64,000 bases of DNA from Cranoglanis bouderius (lineage: Eukaryota; Chordata; Actinopteri; Siluriformes; Cranoglanididae): contig CM042547.1 in assembly GCA_023630585.1 (NCBI GenBank), forward strand, positions 533,450 to 597,449, in the 5' to 3' direction. The position numbers were made by a program, and so were the translations under genes. Below, piece by piece: positions 9,977 to 23,200 of this stretch. How positions within the stretch are numbered: the stretch's first letter is position 1; each line of letters opens with the position of its first letter. The notes beneath the pieces were generated by a model. That model was not told where the DNA came from. It was given only the letters and a program-made list of their open reading frames with translations, and made no database searches.

Positions 9977-12240
9977 GTTTCTATTTTACACAGAACGCGC
10001 GCGCGCGCGCGCACACAAGCAATGTCTGAGATGTGAGGTGGTCTGCACAGAGCCGTCTTTTGTTTTTACAATAAACAATGCAAAACAAAAATGAAGCTTT
10101 TCATTTGACCCATCCTCGTAACCTGAAATACCTACTTTAAAAACGTTTTTTTTTTAAATAACCAAAACAATGATGAAATGTATGAAATTATATTTAGACT
10201 ATAGCTAGGTATAGTAAAGTATAGTTTCTAACATTGCCTAAACATGGTGTCTGCCTGGTAATCATGTTACTGCCTAAAGACATCTAAAACCCTGTGAGCG
10301 AAGTGTTCTTTCTGTCAAAATCTGTCCGTGATGCTCCTGTGCATTCACACCAACAAAATTCAATTCAGTTATATTTATTTATGCACCCTTAAGAATTGCA
10401 CTTACATTAATATTTTTCTTTTTATATACAGGTTGTTCATGGCTGTTCAGTTTGTTCTGGCTACTTTGTAGATTGCTTATTTGCACAACATAAGATATGT
10501 GCAAAATATTGAAAAACATATTTCTTTCTGTGTGGTATTTTTTTTTTTAAAGCTAGTATGCTGCTTACAGCTTTAAAATGTCTGTATGTAAAGTGTGTTG
10601 CCAACAGGGCAGTACAATATTGGATTGTGCACAGCACATGGAATTGCACAGTAAGGCTCTTAATTGTGATGTGTCTGATTGCTCAGGTACTTTCAAAAAG
10701 TTTAGGACATTAAACTTTCACATGTATAGATCGTTTCATTGAAATAAACAATAATGAAGATACTGCGCATGTCCGTTCCTAAAGCTTTTCCGGTGGAGCC
10801 ATTTTTAAATGTAAAGCTGTCAAAACAAAATGACTATTTTATGAATCTCCTGACAAGTGAACAAACAAGAAATATACAGAAATGAACAATGAATTTCTGG
10901 ACCTTTTAAACAAGAATGTGAGAAAGCAGCTTTTATTTCCACAGACTTAAAACGCATTTCTCAAGTGGTATGTATCATCACCTTGTTGATATGGAGTGTG
11001 TTTACACCAGGTGAAAGCATATCATAGTTTGGACGCTTACTACACTTTACACTATGTGATTCCAGAGATCTTTTATGATTATTACCTGTCGTACTGTATG
11101 AGATCATCTCAATAATTTTATGATAATTTTTGACATCCTGTCCTTAAATCAGCCTACCAGACACGTGAATTATGGTTCTTTGTTCACTATTTGCTGTTGA
11201 ACTCTGTTCGGATGAATAAGTCGTAGAAACAGCAATGCCACTCCCTGTGCTCATGAATATTCGTTTGAGACGGTCTATAGAGATCATAGGCTTAATCACA
11301 GATCTGCCAGGGAGGCCGAGAATCAACTTCGGGATACTACAGTGGGTATAGAAAAGAATCACCCCTCTTTAAAATAATCACATTTTGTTGCTTTTCAGCC
11401 TGAAATGAAGATGGACACAATTTTTGTTTTATCCAGCTGTATTTACTCAGTGCAACTTATAACATCCAAGTGAAAGATATAACACCAACATGTTAGGAAA
11501 ATAAATAAATAAATAAACAGAATCACTGAGTTGGAAAAAGGATCACCCCCCTCCTAAAAATGACTTGTAAACTCAATCAGGTGTAGCTAATCACCTTCTC
11601 AATGGCACACAAAGCCATTTGACTTTCAACTGTGATCAGCTGTGGTCATTTTGATTAGCTCAGCATGAAAAGAGTTTTCCTGGAGCATTTTGTAGTGCAA
11701 CTGAAGCAAAAAATCAACTATGGGTGGCAAGGCACTGTCAAAAGATCTCCGGGATAAAGTTGTGGACAGGCACAAGTCAGGAGATGGATACAAAAAAAGT
11801 CTATTATTAAGAAATGGAAGGTATTTGGTACAACACAGACCCTCCCTGGATCAGGACATCACTCCAAACTGGATGAAAGAGCCAGGAGGAAACTGGTCAG
11901 AGAGGCTACCAAGAGGCCTACAGCAACTCTGAAGCAGTTGCAGGAATTTATGACAAAGAGTGATCATTGTGTGCATGTGACAACAATATCACAAATTCTC
12001 CACAAATGTGGCTGTATGGGAGGGTTGCAAGAAAAAAGCCACCCACGACTGAGCTTTGCCAAAACACACCTTGTTCTGAGGCCACATGGAAAAAGGTGTT
12101 ATGGTCAGATGAGACTAAAATGTAATTATTTGGCCTCAACACCAAACGATATATCTGGCGGAAATCCAATACAGCTCACCATCCAAATAACACCATTCCT
12201 ACAGTAAAGCATGGAGGTGACAATATCCTGTTATGGGGGT

Positions 12241-12470
12241 TGTAACAATTTAAAGATTGGGCAAGGTGGAGGCGGGAACTGGCTGATCGTAAACATAAAG
12301 TTTAATAGTAAACAAAACTGAAACCAAACATAAAACACAAAATGCACGTGCATCTCTCTCTCTCTCTCCGGCGCTTCCAGCCGCTCTTTTATCTCTCTCT
12401 CCCACTGATTTGTCTAATCAGTGCCAGGTGTGCGTCCTCACAGCCTGGCCACGCCCTCCTCCTCGCCACA
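12241..12470 (-). repeat. 3' LTR of the nested element (in its own orientation)
   Basis: TG...CA ends; contains the hairpin CTGATTTGTCTAATCAG and CT-rich tract. About 21 substitutions and two indels separate it from the other LTR by hand alignment. Confidence 0.8.
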
Positions 12471-12940
12471 CTCCTCCGCCGCCAGATTCAGGCCTCTGGC
12501 CTGACATACACCCCCTCCCACCCTTTCAAGAGGGCGGTGCTGCCACTCAACCTGCGAGCGAGAGGAGAGACGAGGAGGAGGAAGAGGGGAGAGAGAAGAT
12601 GCAAGCTGGAGAGAAAGCCAGAGAGAAAGAGAGGAGAGAGAGAGGAAAAAAACACTCCGGTCCCCAGATACGCTGTCATTCGGTTCTCAGCCAGCTGGGA
12701 AGCGATCCCCCACGACGCCGGGCGATGGCACTGGACTTCCGAGCGGGCGGCTGCGGCTCCTCCCCTATGGACGGCTGCTGCTCCTCCCCTTTCCAGGCGG
12801 ACTGCAGCGGTTCCTCCGCATCCCGGTAGACGGCAGCGACTCCTCCGTCCTCCTCGGCAATCACTCCAGCACCACCGCCTCCTCGGTGTCACGGTCCTCC
12901 CACAGCGGCGAGAGCTCTCTGACAGCACGTCCCTCCTCCT

Positions 12941-12958
12941 TCCCGAGTTTCGGCACTA
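12941..12958 (-). other. Primer-binding site for tRNA-Phe
   Basis: Minus strand TAGTGCCGAAACTCGGGA differs at two of 18 positions from the complement of the 3' end of vertebrate tRNA-Phe (TGGTGCCGAAACCCGGGA), and starts one base after the LTR end, as expected for a retroelement. Confidence 0.7.
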
Positions 12959-12959
12959 G

Positions 12960-13199
12960 TGTAACAATTTAAAGGTCGGGCAAGGAGGAGAAACCGGCTG
13001 AACATAAACGTAAAGTTTAATACCAAACGAAACTGACATAAAAGCATAAAACACACAAACTGAACACAAAATGCATGTGTATCTCTCTCCCTCTCTCCGG
13101 CGCTTCCAGCCGCTCCTTTATCTCGCTCTCCCACTGATTTGTCTAATCAGTGCCAGGTGTGCGTCCTCACAGCTTGGCCACTCCCTCCTCCTTGCCACA
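12960..13199 (-). repeat. 5' LTR of the nested element (in its own orientation)
   Basis: Partner direct repeat with the same termini and the same internal hairpin; carries an extra ~12 bp near 13055 relative to the other copy. Confidence 0.8.
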
Positions 13200-14934
13200 G
13201 GGGTGTTTCTCTGCAGCAGGGACTGGAGCACTTGTCAGGATAGAAGGAAAATGGATGGGGCAAAATACCGTCAAATTCTTGAGGAAAATCTGCTGTCCTC
13301 TGCCAGAAAGTTGTCAATGGGAAGAAGGTTTACCTTCCAACATGACAATGACCCAAAGCACACAGCAAAACTGACCACACAGTGGTTGAAGGAGAAAAAG
13401 GTGAATGTCCTTGCATGGCCTAGTCAGAGCCCAGACTTAAACCCCATTGAAAATCTGTGGAATGACTTGAAGTCTGCAGTCCACAAACGGTCACCATCAA
13501 ATTTAACTGAACTTGAGCAGTTCTGCAAAGAAGAGTGGGCAAATATTGCAAAGTCTAGATGTGCAAAGTCAGTAGAGACACATCCCAACAGACTAAAGGC
13601 TGGAATTAAAGCAAAAGGTGGTTCAATAAAAAATACTGACACAAGGGGGTGATCCTTTTTCCAACTCAGTGATTCTGGTTTTTTCTTTCTTTATTTATTT
13701 TTTTTCTGACATGTTGGTGTTATATCTTTCACTTGGATGTTATAAGTTGCACTGAGTAAATACAGCTGGATAAAACAAAAACTGTGTCTGTCTTCATTTC
13801 AGGCTGAAAAGCAACAAACTGTGATTATTTTAAAGGGGGCTGATTCTTTTCTATACCCACTGTATGTTAATATGCCAGGTTGACTGCTGTCATGTATAAT
13901 GTGGACACTTAACACAGTGTTTGTCTCATTTGAAGAGTCACATATAAGTTATGGACATCTCTTCCTCATTCAGAGCATGTATTCAGAAACTTAGGGTGAA
14001 ATCAATGGTTGAGTCACATTTGATGTCTAAGCTAGCTCGTTGTACTGTTGCACCCAACTGAAGGTTGTGAAAGTGTAATTCTATGCACTGTGTCAGTGGG
14101 TTCATCTTTAGCACCAAGGCTCTATAAGAACAAATGAATAACTATCAAAATCAGTGGGTTCTGATAGGATACTGAAGGGGTCTATGAAATGTAGAACTGC
14201 TACATAGATAGGTGCCATCTGTTGCATTGTAAATGAGGTATCCTCATTTTAAGGAGACATACTGAAATATTTAGTTTTTTCTCTAGAGGCATCATGGATA
14301 TTAATCCAGAAACAGGGTCAAAAGTTGGTGCTGGAATGCAAGCCACATGTCTGTACTCTGCTTAGGAAACTTATGGACTTTGAGGTGCTTTCTGTATACA
14401 CAAACTGTGTGCTATTTGCTACCAGCTAATGGTATGATGCCTTTTTTTTTTTTTTAATTTGTGGTTTGGAGTTCTAGACAAATCAGTTGGAATTGCCACG
14501 TCTCACTTTAAAAGAAAGCTGCACCCTGAAACACATTAAATATGTTTGTATTTAAATATTTATGATGTGTTTAGGGATTCTGGTGCTAATTTGTTGGAAG
14601 ACATTGAAACTCAGAATTTGTTACTAAAAATAAATGATGCTTGGACATTGAAGATCACATGTTAAATATTAACGTTAAGATGTAGATTGATCAAGGTGTA
14701 TTTTTTCCTTTAAATGTTATGCTCTGCCTTAAAAAAAAGTCTTATTTTAGTACAATAAAATGTATTATAACAAATAGTAAATCAGCTACTTACTTTATAT
14801 ATGGCCCACTAATTATTTTGCAGATTTTATTGTACAATAGGCTGCTCCCATAAATTTATAGTCAGTGTACAGCATAAGGTCATAAGTTATTTATTTATTT
14901 ATTTATTTGCAGTTTTGGCTGAATAGTGCATAAA

Positions 14935-15415
14935 CAGTAGTTTTTCTGTAGTTTTACGGTTCCTGCATACCTTAGCTGTAAAACATTGCTATAGTTACAC
15001 AGGAGCATACTGCATGTATACACTAAAGCCGTATACTGTAAAATTCACAGTAAGTTACAGGGAAGTACTGTATATAATATACAGTACTGCTCCGTAAAAT
15101 ATTTACCAGCATTAAATACATTTTAATACTGCAAAATTACAGTCTCATCACAGTAAAATAACGTTTTATTGCTGTAAAATTGCAGCAAAATAACAAATAA
15201 CGTCTGTAAAAAAGAAACACTAAATTAACATCAAAATAACTAAAGTTAAAGTATGTGTGGTAAAATAACATAAAATAACTGTAAAGTTACAGTAAAACAA
15301 GAAAATATCTGCAAAGTTAAAGTTACAGTGTATAGTAAAATACCAAAATAACTGTAAAGTAAAATACTTTACAACTGTTACAGTATGTGTGGTAAAATAA
15401 CATAACTGTTGTGTT
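14935..15415. repeat. Degenerate ACTGTAAAA-rich block
   Basis: The words TACTGTAAAAT, ACAGTAAAAT and GTAAAATAAC recur irregularly over about 480 bp with no fixed period; non-coding. Confidence 0.5.
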
Positions 15416-15483
15416 AATATTTTGACTCATTTAGTCAGTGTGATGATTGTGCCTGAACTCTCTCTTTAAGTGACGAGACCAAT

Positions 15484-15615
15484 GTATGGTAACCCTTATT
15501 TGGAATTTGTTCTCTGCATTTAACCCATCCAAGTTAGTGCACACACATTAGGAGTTGTGAACACACGCACTGCAAACTGTGAACACACCCAGAGCAGTTA
15601 GTGCCTTGTAATTTG
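15484..15615 (-). repeat. Tail fragment of the same SINE family
   Basis: Shares TGCATTTAACCCATCCAAGT and ACACATTAGGAGTTGTGA with the copy at 37.4 kb; the tRNA head is missing. Confidence 0.55.
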
Positions 15616-16229
15616 GAGCATAGGTTGAGACTGCCAACATTAATGCAGTTGTTCAGGTGTCAGACTTCTGCAGAACTTGCACTTGATTATTTTCATTTGT
15701 GAAAAAAGCATTTGTAAATCCTTAAGAATCTGATCAGAAATGTCCTAGGATAACAACTCTACACTTTTCATTACCGTTGCTGGATCAGGGTGGCACACTG
15801 TTGACTGCAATTTTTATGTCTTTGTTTTTAAAGTGAATAATGCGACAGTGACCGTCATCGCTTCTTTTAAAAACCCACCGTCAGTGAAGGGGCTTCTTGC
15901 GTTTGGCCAGAAGATGGCTAACACTGAATGAAGCCTCAGTAGAATTTATGTTTTTCTTGGGCTACTCCCCACCCATACACTTTCACAACACCAATTAAAT
16001 ATGTAGCGGTACTGAAATCTAGCCAACCAGCGGATATTTTACTATTGCATGTTTTTTTTTTTTTTTTCAATTATTGTCATTTTAAAATGTGTTGCAAACA
16101 TATGTGACAGCCCATACTGTACATGGCTGCGATCTAATAAAAATGCCTCACCAATCAACTGGTAGCTTGTAATCGACAGGCTGACAACCACTGGTGTATG
16201 TTATGTTAGTATAAAGAACTTCAAATGAG

Positions 16230-17060
16230 TTAAATTAATATCCAGACTTGTGTGTTATGTCTAGAATGTCGTTATAAATAACTGTGGCCTCTTCCTTTGC
16301 CAATTAGATGATGGTGATGTATATCTGTATCTAGGAGAGCTGGCTTCATTTAATGCTACATACTTATTAGGTCTAATCCATGTTTCTGTTAAACACAGTA
16401 CATTAAATCCTCAATTAGTAATAGTTTTATTTACAATAAGCACTCTGGACGTAAAGGATCGAATATTAAAGAAAAAAAAAACTCACTTCAGATCAAAGGT
16501 GCTGGCTGTGTATTTGGTATGATCTAATTTTATGTAAATTAGATTACTAAAACAAATTTCCTGAGTATTTCTACATTTTTCTCTAGCCTGGAAAGCAAAC
16601 ACAGTCTCAATATGGTGGAACCTGAGTGACGACAGCTAGCAGACGGTCAGTTTAGCCTGTTTGTCTGATCTGCATTGTCACAGATTAACTAGGCTTGTTG
16701 TGAGACTATGTGCTATGCTGCAAGAAATGAGAGCAGCAACTTCCCGAGTGGGATGGATACCGTCCCACCCTAACAGGCCAGGCTTTCCCCTCAAAATACT
16801 CCAATTGTATATAAAGCCCACATTGGTTTTTAAGCACCACCTAGACATCCAGCAGTTCAGTGACCATAACCTGCTGTGCATTCCTAAGACTCTGAGATTA
16901 CCTGCTATGTGCCCTGGCTCCTGGTATACAACTAAAGCTGCTGGTGTCCCTAAAGGCCTAGCTGATCTCACATGCTATAGAATAGTGTCTCCTGTAATCA
17001 GATATTTTCCAACTGGCTTCTCAGTGGCTGCTTCACTGAGGAGAGCAAACTTATTTGACT
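16230..17060 (-). mobile_element. LINE fragment with endonuclease-type pieces
   Basis: Minus strand reads GWDGIHPTREVAALISCS near 16760 and, after frameshifts, CLTETWIRPNKY near 16400, where TETW is the catalytic motif of the AP-type endonuclease of L2/CR1-like LINEs. 5' part only; broken. Confidence 0.6.
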
Positions 17061-17232
17061 GGTTAATGGGAGTGGAGTGGTGTTTGGTGTTTTAGTTTCA
17101 TATTTACCATGACCTGTCTGTTTTTTAAGTATTCTTTTCAACCATTTATTACTATTGGCTCAAATTGACCTGAGGACATTAAAAATGTGAAGAAAGAAAA
17201 TAGCAGTTTATATTGCTAAAACAAATAAAGGT

Positions 17233-17238
17233 TTTATT
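17233..17238 (-). terminator. Poly(A) signal, ak9
   Basis: AATAAA on the minus strand about 60 bp after the ak9 stop codon, giving a short 3' UTR. Confidence 0.55.
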
Positions 17239-17296
17239 TAAATTTTAAGTTGTGCATTAAACTGGAATGAGCTCTATATTTAGTTCAGACGTCATA

Positions 17297-20200
17297 TTAA
17301 TTCCCTCCAAGCTGCATCAGTCCTGATGCAGTTTTAGTGTAGTCCTTCATGGCGAGAAACCTGCGAAGCTTATCTTTAAAATTGATGGGAAGTTCATGAG
17401 GGGGCTTGTACTTCTGGGTCAAAGTGGAACTAAGGTAGGAGATGAGTTCACAGTCATCCTCATACTGAACCAGCTTCTTCTTGTACTTCTTCTGAGTGTA
17501 GGTCGATGTTTTGTTATATGCTGTGTAGAAGATGGGGGAAAATAGTTTATTTAATAAGAGTTTCAGATGATGAAAACTATGTACTTGTTGAGTGTACTTA
17601 AAAAGAACATCAAATTTGGCAAAGCAAGAGTTGCTGCCTCATTTCCACTGGACTGAACATCTAAAACTAAATCATTACCTTTAAGATGTAAGGCCAGGTA
17701 GTGTATAGCAGATCTCTTCATGCTGAGGTACGGGAACTTTGGCTTGAGGTTGCCCAACTCTGTCATGCCTTTAATGATGGCTGTGGCAACTCCCTTGGAG
17801 GGAGAATGCACACAAATGAGAGTTGATGTTGATTTAAATAAAAGCATGGCTGAAATGCAATTAAAAAACAATTAGTGGGGGAAAAAATGCCAGTGCCTCA
17901 TTTATTTCCCTCATACCTGTTCCAAATAACCCAGTATTGGCAAAGAGGTCAGTTGTATTGGGTCTCCCACTGGTGGAAGTTTATGAGGGAGTTTCTGGTT
18001 ACAGTAAGTCTCAGGTGATCTGGGAATAGGTAATTGCAATTACAATGGGTAAGAGATACTGGGGCTTTTTTAACAACTGTTATTACTCACCTTAGAAACT
18101 TGTGTTGCTTCTCCTCTGTCTCAAAAATGTAGATCTTCTCCTGGTATTCCACTGCAAAGTTCACATTGCCACGAACCAGAGCCTCATACCTTCACAGAAA
18201 GGACAAAGGAAAATGGTAAAAATAAATAAATAAAAGTGTCTGTGTGTTCATTATTGCCATTGGTGTGTGAAGTGCCTGTATAGTATAAGCAACAATAGTG
18301 AATATAGAGAAAACTAACTGGTATGTTGCATGTATTTACATTTAACATAAATTAACATAAATAAAGTGGTTATGCACTTGGACACAAAGCTCAGAATTTT
18401 AAAATTATGTCTAAAATGTTGTGTACATGTTGTACCTCTGCTGGCCTTCTAGGTATGTGACTGCACAGTAGCCTTTTAGCTCCACCTGCTGAGGGAAGCG
18501 ACTCTTCACCTGGCCTGCACTCAGCTTATGGGGAAGAAGCTGAGGAAGGGGCAACTTATGAGGGCAAATTGGGGCCACAAACTGCTCTGGTGCCTCAAGA
18601 AACTTCTATTGTAATGGAGATATGGGGAAAAATGACAGTCTTAATGAGCGCTCGTATTGCAAAGCTTCCTGTAAGAACAATTTTCTCTAACATAACATTA
18701 TCGGGATAAATATTTCAGATTAGATTAGACCTCCACCTCGAGATACTTCCTGGATGCCATTTTGTAGTAGTGTCTCCTGAACTCTGCAGCCAACTCCAGG
18801 GAAGTGTCAAGGGAGCAGTCAACCAAGTGTCTATGGAGAGCCAAGCTCACAGGACAATAATGGCCAAACTCGCCCAGCCGAGACTGAAGCTCACATGGAG
18901 TAATACACAGATGCTCTATGCTGGCAGCCTGGCCTGAGAGAAAATTTATGGAGTTAAAACGGCCTTGTTTTCAGTGTGCTGACTGAAATATAGGGAGGGA
19001 ATGGGTGGTAAAAAAAATTAACTTAACAACTTCAGGGTAAAACGATTTGGAATATGTGTGTGTATGCATGTAGATAAGTACAAGAAGGAGTTAGTATCCA
19101 TGCATTTTTCTTCTCAGCGCTCACCTTTACGAATTCTAGTCAGGTAGTTGTGGATGTGTCGCATACTAATCTGGGCTTCATCCAGAATCCGATGCCATAC
19201 CCACCAACTGCTTTTTTGTGCATCAACTGGAACCCAGTTTTGGTACTGCTGATGGAAGTGTTTCCTGACTGCCTCCACCTCACGCTTAAAGCACGAAATC
19301 CGGATGTCCAGGAAGTCCAGAGTGCTGTCCTGCGTTGGGTGTGGCCTGTAAATGGGAGGAGCATGTCAGCATTACTCCACTTAACAGAGATCATCATTTC
19401 TTTACTCACTGATTGAATAGCATCAGACCTGTTTGGTTTCATCTTATCTTTGAGGCCCCTCCTGAGCATTTCGTCTTTGTCTAGCTGCAGCTCGATCACT
19501 CGAATAGGAATAATGCGGCGAGCTGCCATCAGGTCAGCCTGTCTTTTGGTCATGGGAAATCCATCCAGCACATACCTGGGTTGAAGATCGAACAAGCGCC
19601 TTTTCAGTTCAAGTGTTCTATCGACCCCCCATAAACTTTTCACACTGGAAAGAAATGAAAACCCTCAAAACCAGACATGAGATTTAGAATTTGTGATTGT
19701 TGCCTACGAGTCCACTGCCACATTTTTTTGGCTTCACTGAGCATTTCTATGGCATTTACTTGGATTTGGTTACGGTGAATCAAAAGTCTTTCCCTTCATA
19801 ATGCCCTGATCTGTCTGACTAAAAGCATTGCACCAGCTGCACTCATCTGCATAAAGACAGGCTTTGAAGTTGCAAGTGGACAAGTACCGTGCCTACAAAA
19901 TGCTGTCACTGATTTAAAATTAACACACGTCTGACTCTTCTACAACATACTAATTAGATTTTTGTTATACTTTACCACTCTCCCATGGGGAGATTGTAGG
20001 TTTGTAAAGATTTGGAATGATGCTGGGGTCTGGCTTTAGGGTCTGCCATTAAATTACATTTTATTTTACAGCGCTTTGTACAATGGGCATTGTCATAAAA
20101 ACTGCTTTATAGGAATCTGGAATTAGACCATGCAGTAACTGAGGGTTAAGTACCCAAAAATGGCAGTCTGCAGGTTTGGGATTTTAAATCACAACCTTCT

Positions 20201-23200
20201 GGTCACTAGAAATAGTAATGTAGTAGTAATAAAAATATGACAAAACACAATCAGTATGGATCATGATTCAAAAGGTATTGTCCTCTCTAGATCTGGTTTC
20301 TCCAGAAACAATACCTTACTGTAAGCAGACTTGCGATTGAAATGGTTCATTACCCCCGTGTGCTGCAGACTAAGTTCAAAAGGACCACTTCTAGGCACTG
20401 AATGGCCAGTTCATCGGGCACAGTCAAGCCCTGGCTCAAGTACTTCAGCATCTCAGTGGCGAGCTCTGTCTTGTTGTGGACACTGAGCACTGTCCGCATT
20501 ACACCACCGATGGATAGGTGTGCCAGTCCAAATTCACGGGCAAACATGCGGGCAACTACCCCACACAACATACACGAACATACAGAAACAAGAGAAACAG
20601 CTTTTGTTAGTTTGTGCTGTAGGCATGCTTTAAAGCCTTATAATGCTGCATAAAATGATTAGCCTTATAATGTTTCATAAAGTTATATCAGACCATGCTA
20701 ACTTCTGTATGTCATCAAAAGCAATGGTCACCAACCTGTGGTTTTTCCGGATTTCGGACTACCGATGATGGCAAGTTTGATGGGCAGGGAAGGGTTGGGT
20801 TTGGGCTGAAGGAGGTATTTGATAGGGTTGATCATGAAAGTGTTGCGTGTCTCCTTGGAGGCAAAGAAGTAAATGAAGTTGTGGAAGATGACAGGGAAGC
20901 TAGTATTAATGGGGTCCTGCATATGCTGGATCAGATCTCCCTCCGCATACTATGCATCCATCAAAAAAAAAAAAAATGAAATGAGAGTCATTATGTACTT
21001 TAGCTTTGTCCATATAATGTATTTATGAAGGACATGTATAAATGTATTTTTTTTATTCTTATATACAGTATTTGGATACAATCTTATGTAAGAATATTTC
21101 TGGAGCATTTATATCCAGAAGCTTCATTTATTTTGGTGTAACGTTTATATGTAACCATATATACATTTTTAATATAATGTCTGAATACTTTTTTCTCCCT
21201 ATCAATGTTGTTTTTTAAACATATCTTTGTTTATGCTAATGAATACATATTTACTTTGTTCATATTTATAAGTACAAAGTCAAAAGTCATTATGTGTTTC
21301 AAATTGAAGTGTATATACAGTATGCACTGGTAGTATATTAAACAACAAAACAAAAGCTACAGCTTCCAACAGTAATTATAGCATTTTCACCCATGCCTTC
21401 ATATTTTCTTTCACTAAAGTTGTAATTCATTGTTGGGGGGGGGGAATGGATGTGCTGGATCACATCTTATTTTATAAGCTGCAACATAATTAAGGTGGAA
21501 GCTATATTGTTAAATTAAACCAAATTTGCAAGGATTAACATGATCATTACAGCCAGGACTATTCATGCAGTAATATGTTACATTGTACTGCAGTTAACAG
21601 CTATCCCCTGATTTTTGGGGGGCTTAAAGTGCTCCTAAAATCAAAATTGGTGTTTCAGAGTCTTCTTGTACCTGTCCCTTTGTGTTATGATTGCTAAAAG
21701 AAATACTGTTGGCAGGTGTGTGCTGTACAGTACATCAAACGCTATTGTTGTGTATTTAGTCCAATCATTCCAACACACGTCACTCAGACTTTGGAAAAGG
21801 AAATGTGTGAACATACATAATCAAATCACAGCTCTCAAGCCATTTCAAGTCCTCATGGCAAGCGCTTGTGTTCTAAACCGGTGGTCTACATGCTACTGAA
21901 CCCCATCTTGGATGCTTCTACTCAAGAACTTTGGAGATAATTTTAATAATCTGAAAGGGGTGCTCTCTTTAGTACACTTAACAACCTGAGTAAACAGAGT
22001 AAATGTTTCCCCATGTAAAAATATTTTTTTAAGGTTAACTAATTTGACGTTTTACTACAAAACCTGTTCATTTTTAACATTTCTAATGAAGTACCCCGAC
22101 CATATAATAGGTTTTTGTTCTTTGCTCAAGTGACAAGCCTGTAACCAAAACAGAATCAGAGATCATTTTGTAGTGATGACTCCTAAGCAAATTTCAAGAG
22201 TTGAAATATATGAGAATTGAATTATAACACTCTGGTCCGTCACTAACCCGGACAGGATCCCAACAGCCAAAGGCACTGTAGTACTTGTAAGAGAAGTGCA
22301 GGAGTTTTTGAGCAATGGCGTAGTTGATGGGATGACACCTTTGAAATAGAGCTTCCCTGTTCTCCACCAGGGGCTTGACTTGCTTTAGTAGCTGGGCACG
22401 CACCATGTGAGGCTTCCGGCCAGCATTGACTGGCAGGTGAGGAATCCGGTGTTCAGCCAGAAGCTCCTGAAAGAAAGGGGGGAAAAAATTCATTTAAAAA
22501 AAATCATTTTGCATGTGTCTTCTTGTGTATCTAGCTAAAAAAGAGATTATTTTCTATTGATTTAATTTCAATTCATATCGATTTACTCAGTTCCCAAACT
22601 ATGTTTACCACAATCATGGTGAGGTTGCTGTCGTCCCTGTCAAACCTCTCACTGATCTCTGTTCCTACACGATCCTCTGCGCTGGCCTCGGACTCTTCTT
22701 CCTCTCCGTCCTCTTGCTCCTCCTGGGGAAACTCCTTCAGCAGCCTGTCTTCCAGCTCTTGTTCCCAGTTCAGCTGTTCTTCATCTCTTTCATCTTCCTG
22801 CACCTCCTCTTCCTCATCATCCTTTTCCTAGGTGAAGAAAGGACAGCAAGGTCATATTGAGGCTCTATCCCTGTGCACTACAGTGTTAGCTATGAGAACT
22901 ATACAGTGGTTATGTCTTACTCTGGGTGTTTTGGGTGCATATTCGGACAAAAGTTCAGCTCTTCTTTGGGCAATGGCCTCCTCCTGGTTAACAGAATGGT
23001 TAATAGAATGCTAATGACTATCCTTAATCATGTGCTCAACAATGTATTTGTGATACAAAAAGCTAACTTTTTTTTTTTTTTTTTTGCTATTGAAAACACA
23101 ATTTTCAGTCCTTGCCTTCTCAGCTACAGAATTGTAATTAATCTTCTGTTCCTCACCCTGATTTTGCTGCGTAGCTCTTTAAGTAGCTGCATCTGCCCTC

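Larger units (their letters stand above)
9890..11339. other. Spacer upstream of ppil6
   Basis: CpG-rich ppil6 promoter to about 10015, then AT-rich unique-looking sequence with nothing recognised. Confidence 0.5.
12241..13199 (-). mobile_element. Short non-autonomous LTR element (TRIM-like) nested in a Tc1 copy
   Basis: Two direct repeats (12241-12470, 230 bp; 12960-13199, 240 bp) both start TGTAACAATT and end GCCACA, so have TG...CA termini. The unit is flanked by the 5-bp duplication GGGGT (12236-12240 and 13200-13204). The 489-bp interior has no gag or pol frame, only GC- and purine-rich sequence. Orientation is minus: just inside the 12960 repeat lies a primer-binding site and just inside the 12470 repeat a purine-rich GGCGGCGGAGGAG. 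Confidence 0.85.
11340..13862 (+). mobile_element. Tc1/mariner copy, family B, split by an LTR-type insertion
   Basis: Inverted ends CAGTGGGTATAGAAAAGAAT and complement, TA-flanked. The N-terminal transposase part is at 11720-12235 (GGKALSKDLRDKVVDRHKSG) with deletions and frameshifts; the C-terminal part is at 13200-13652 (FQHDNDPKHTAKLTTQWLKE, SPDLNPIENLWNDLK). An insertion at 12241-13199 lies in the catalytic core. Non-functional. Confidence 0.9.

Noticed and set aside
12342..12959. Long plus-strand open frame over the nested LTR element
   Set aside because: It runs across the LTR and the low-complexity purine-rich interior, overlaps other open frames on both strands, and has no recognisable domain; a compositional artefact.
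16661..17095. 144-codon plus-strand open frame
   Set aside because: The opposite strand carries LINE endonuclease-type sequence, so this is an antisense shadow.
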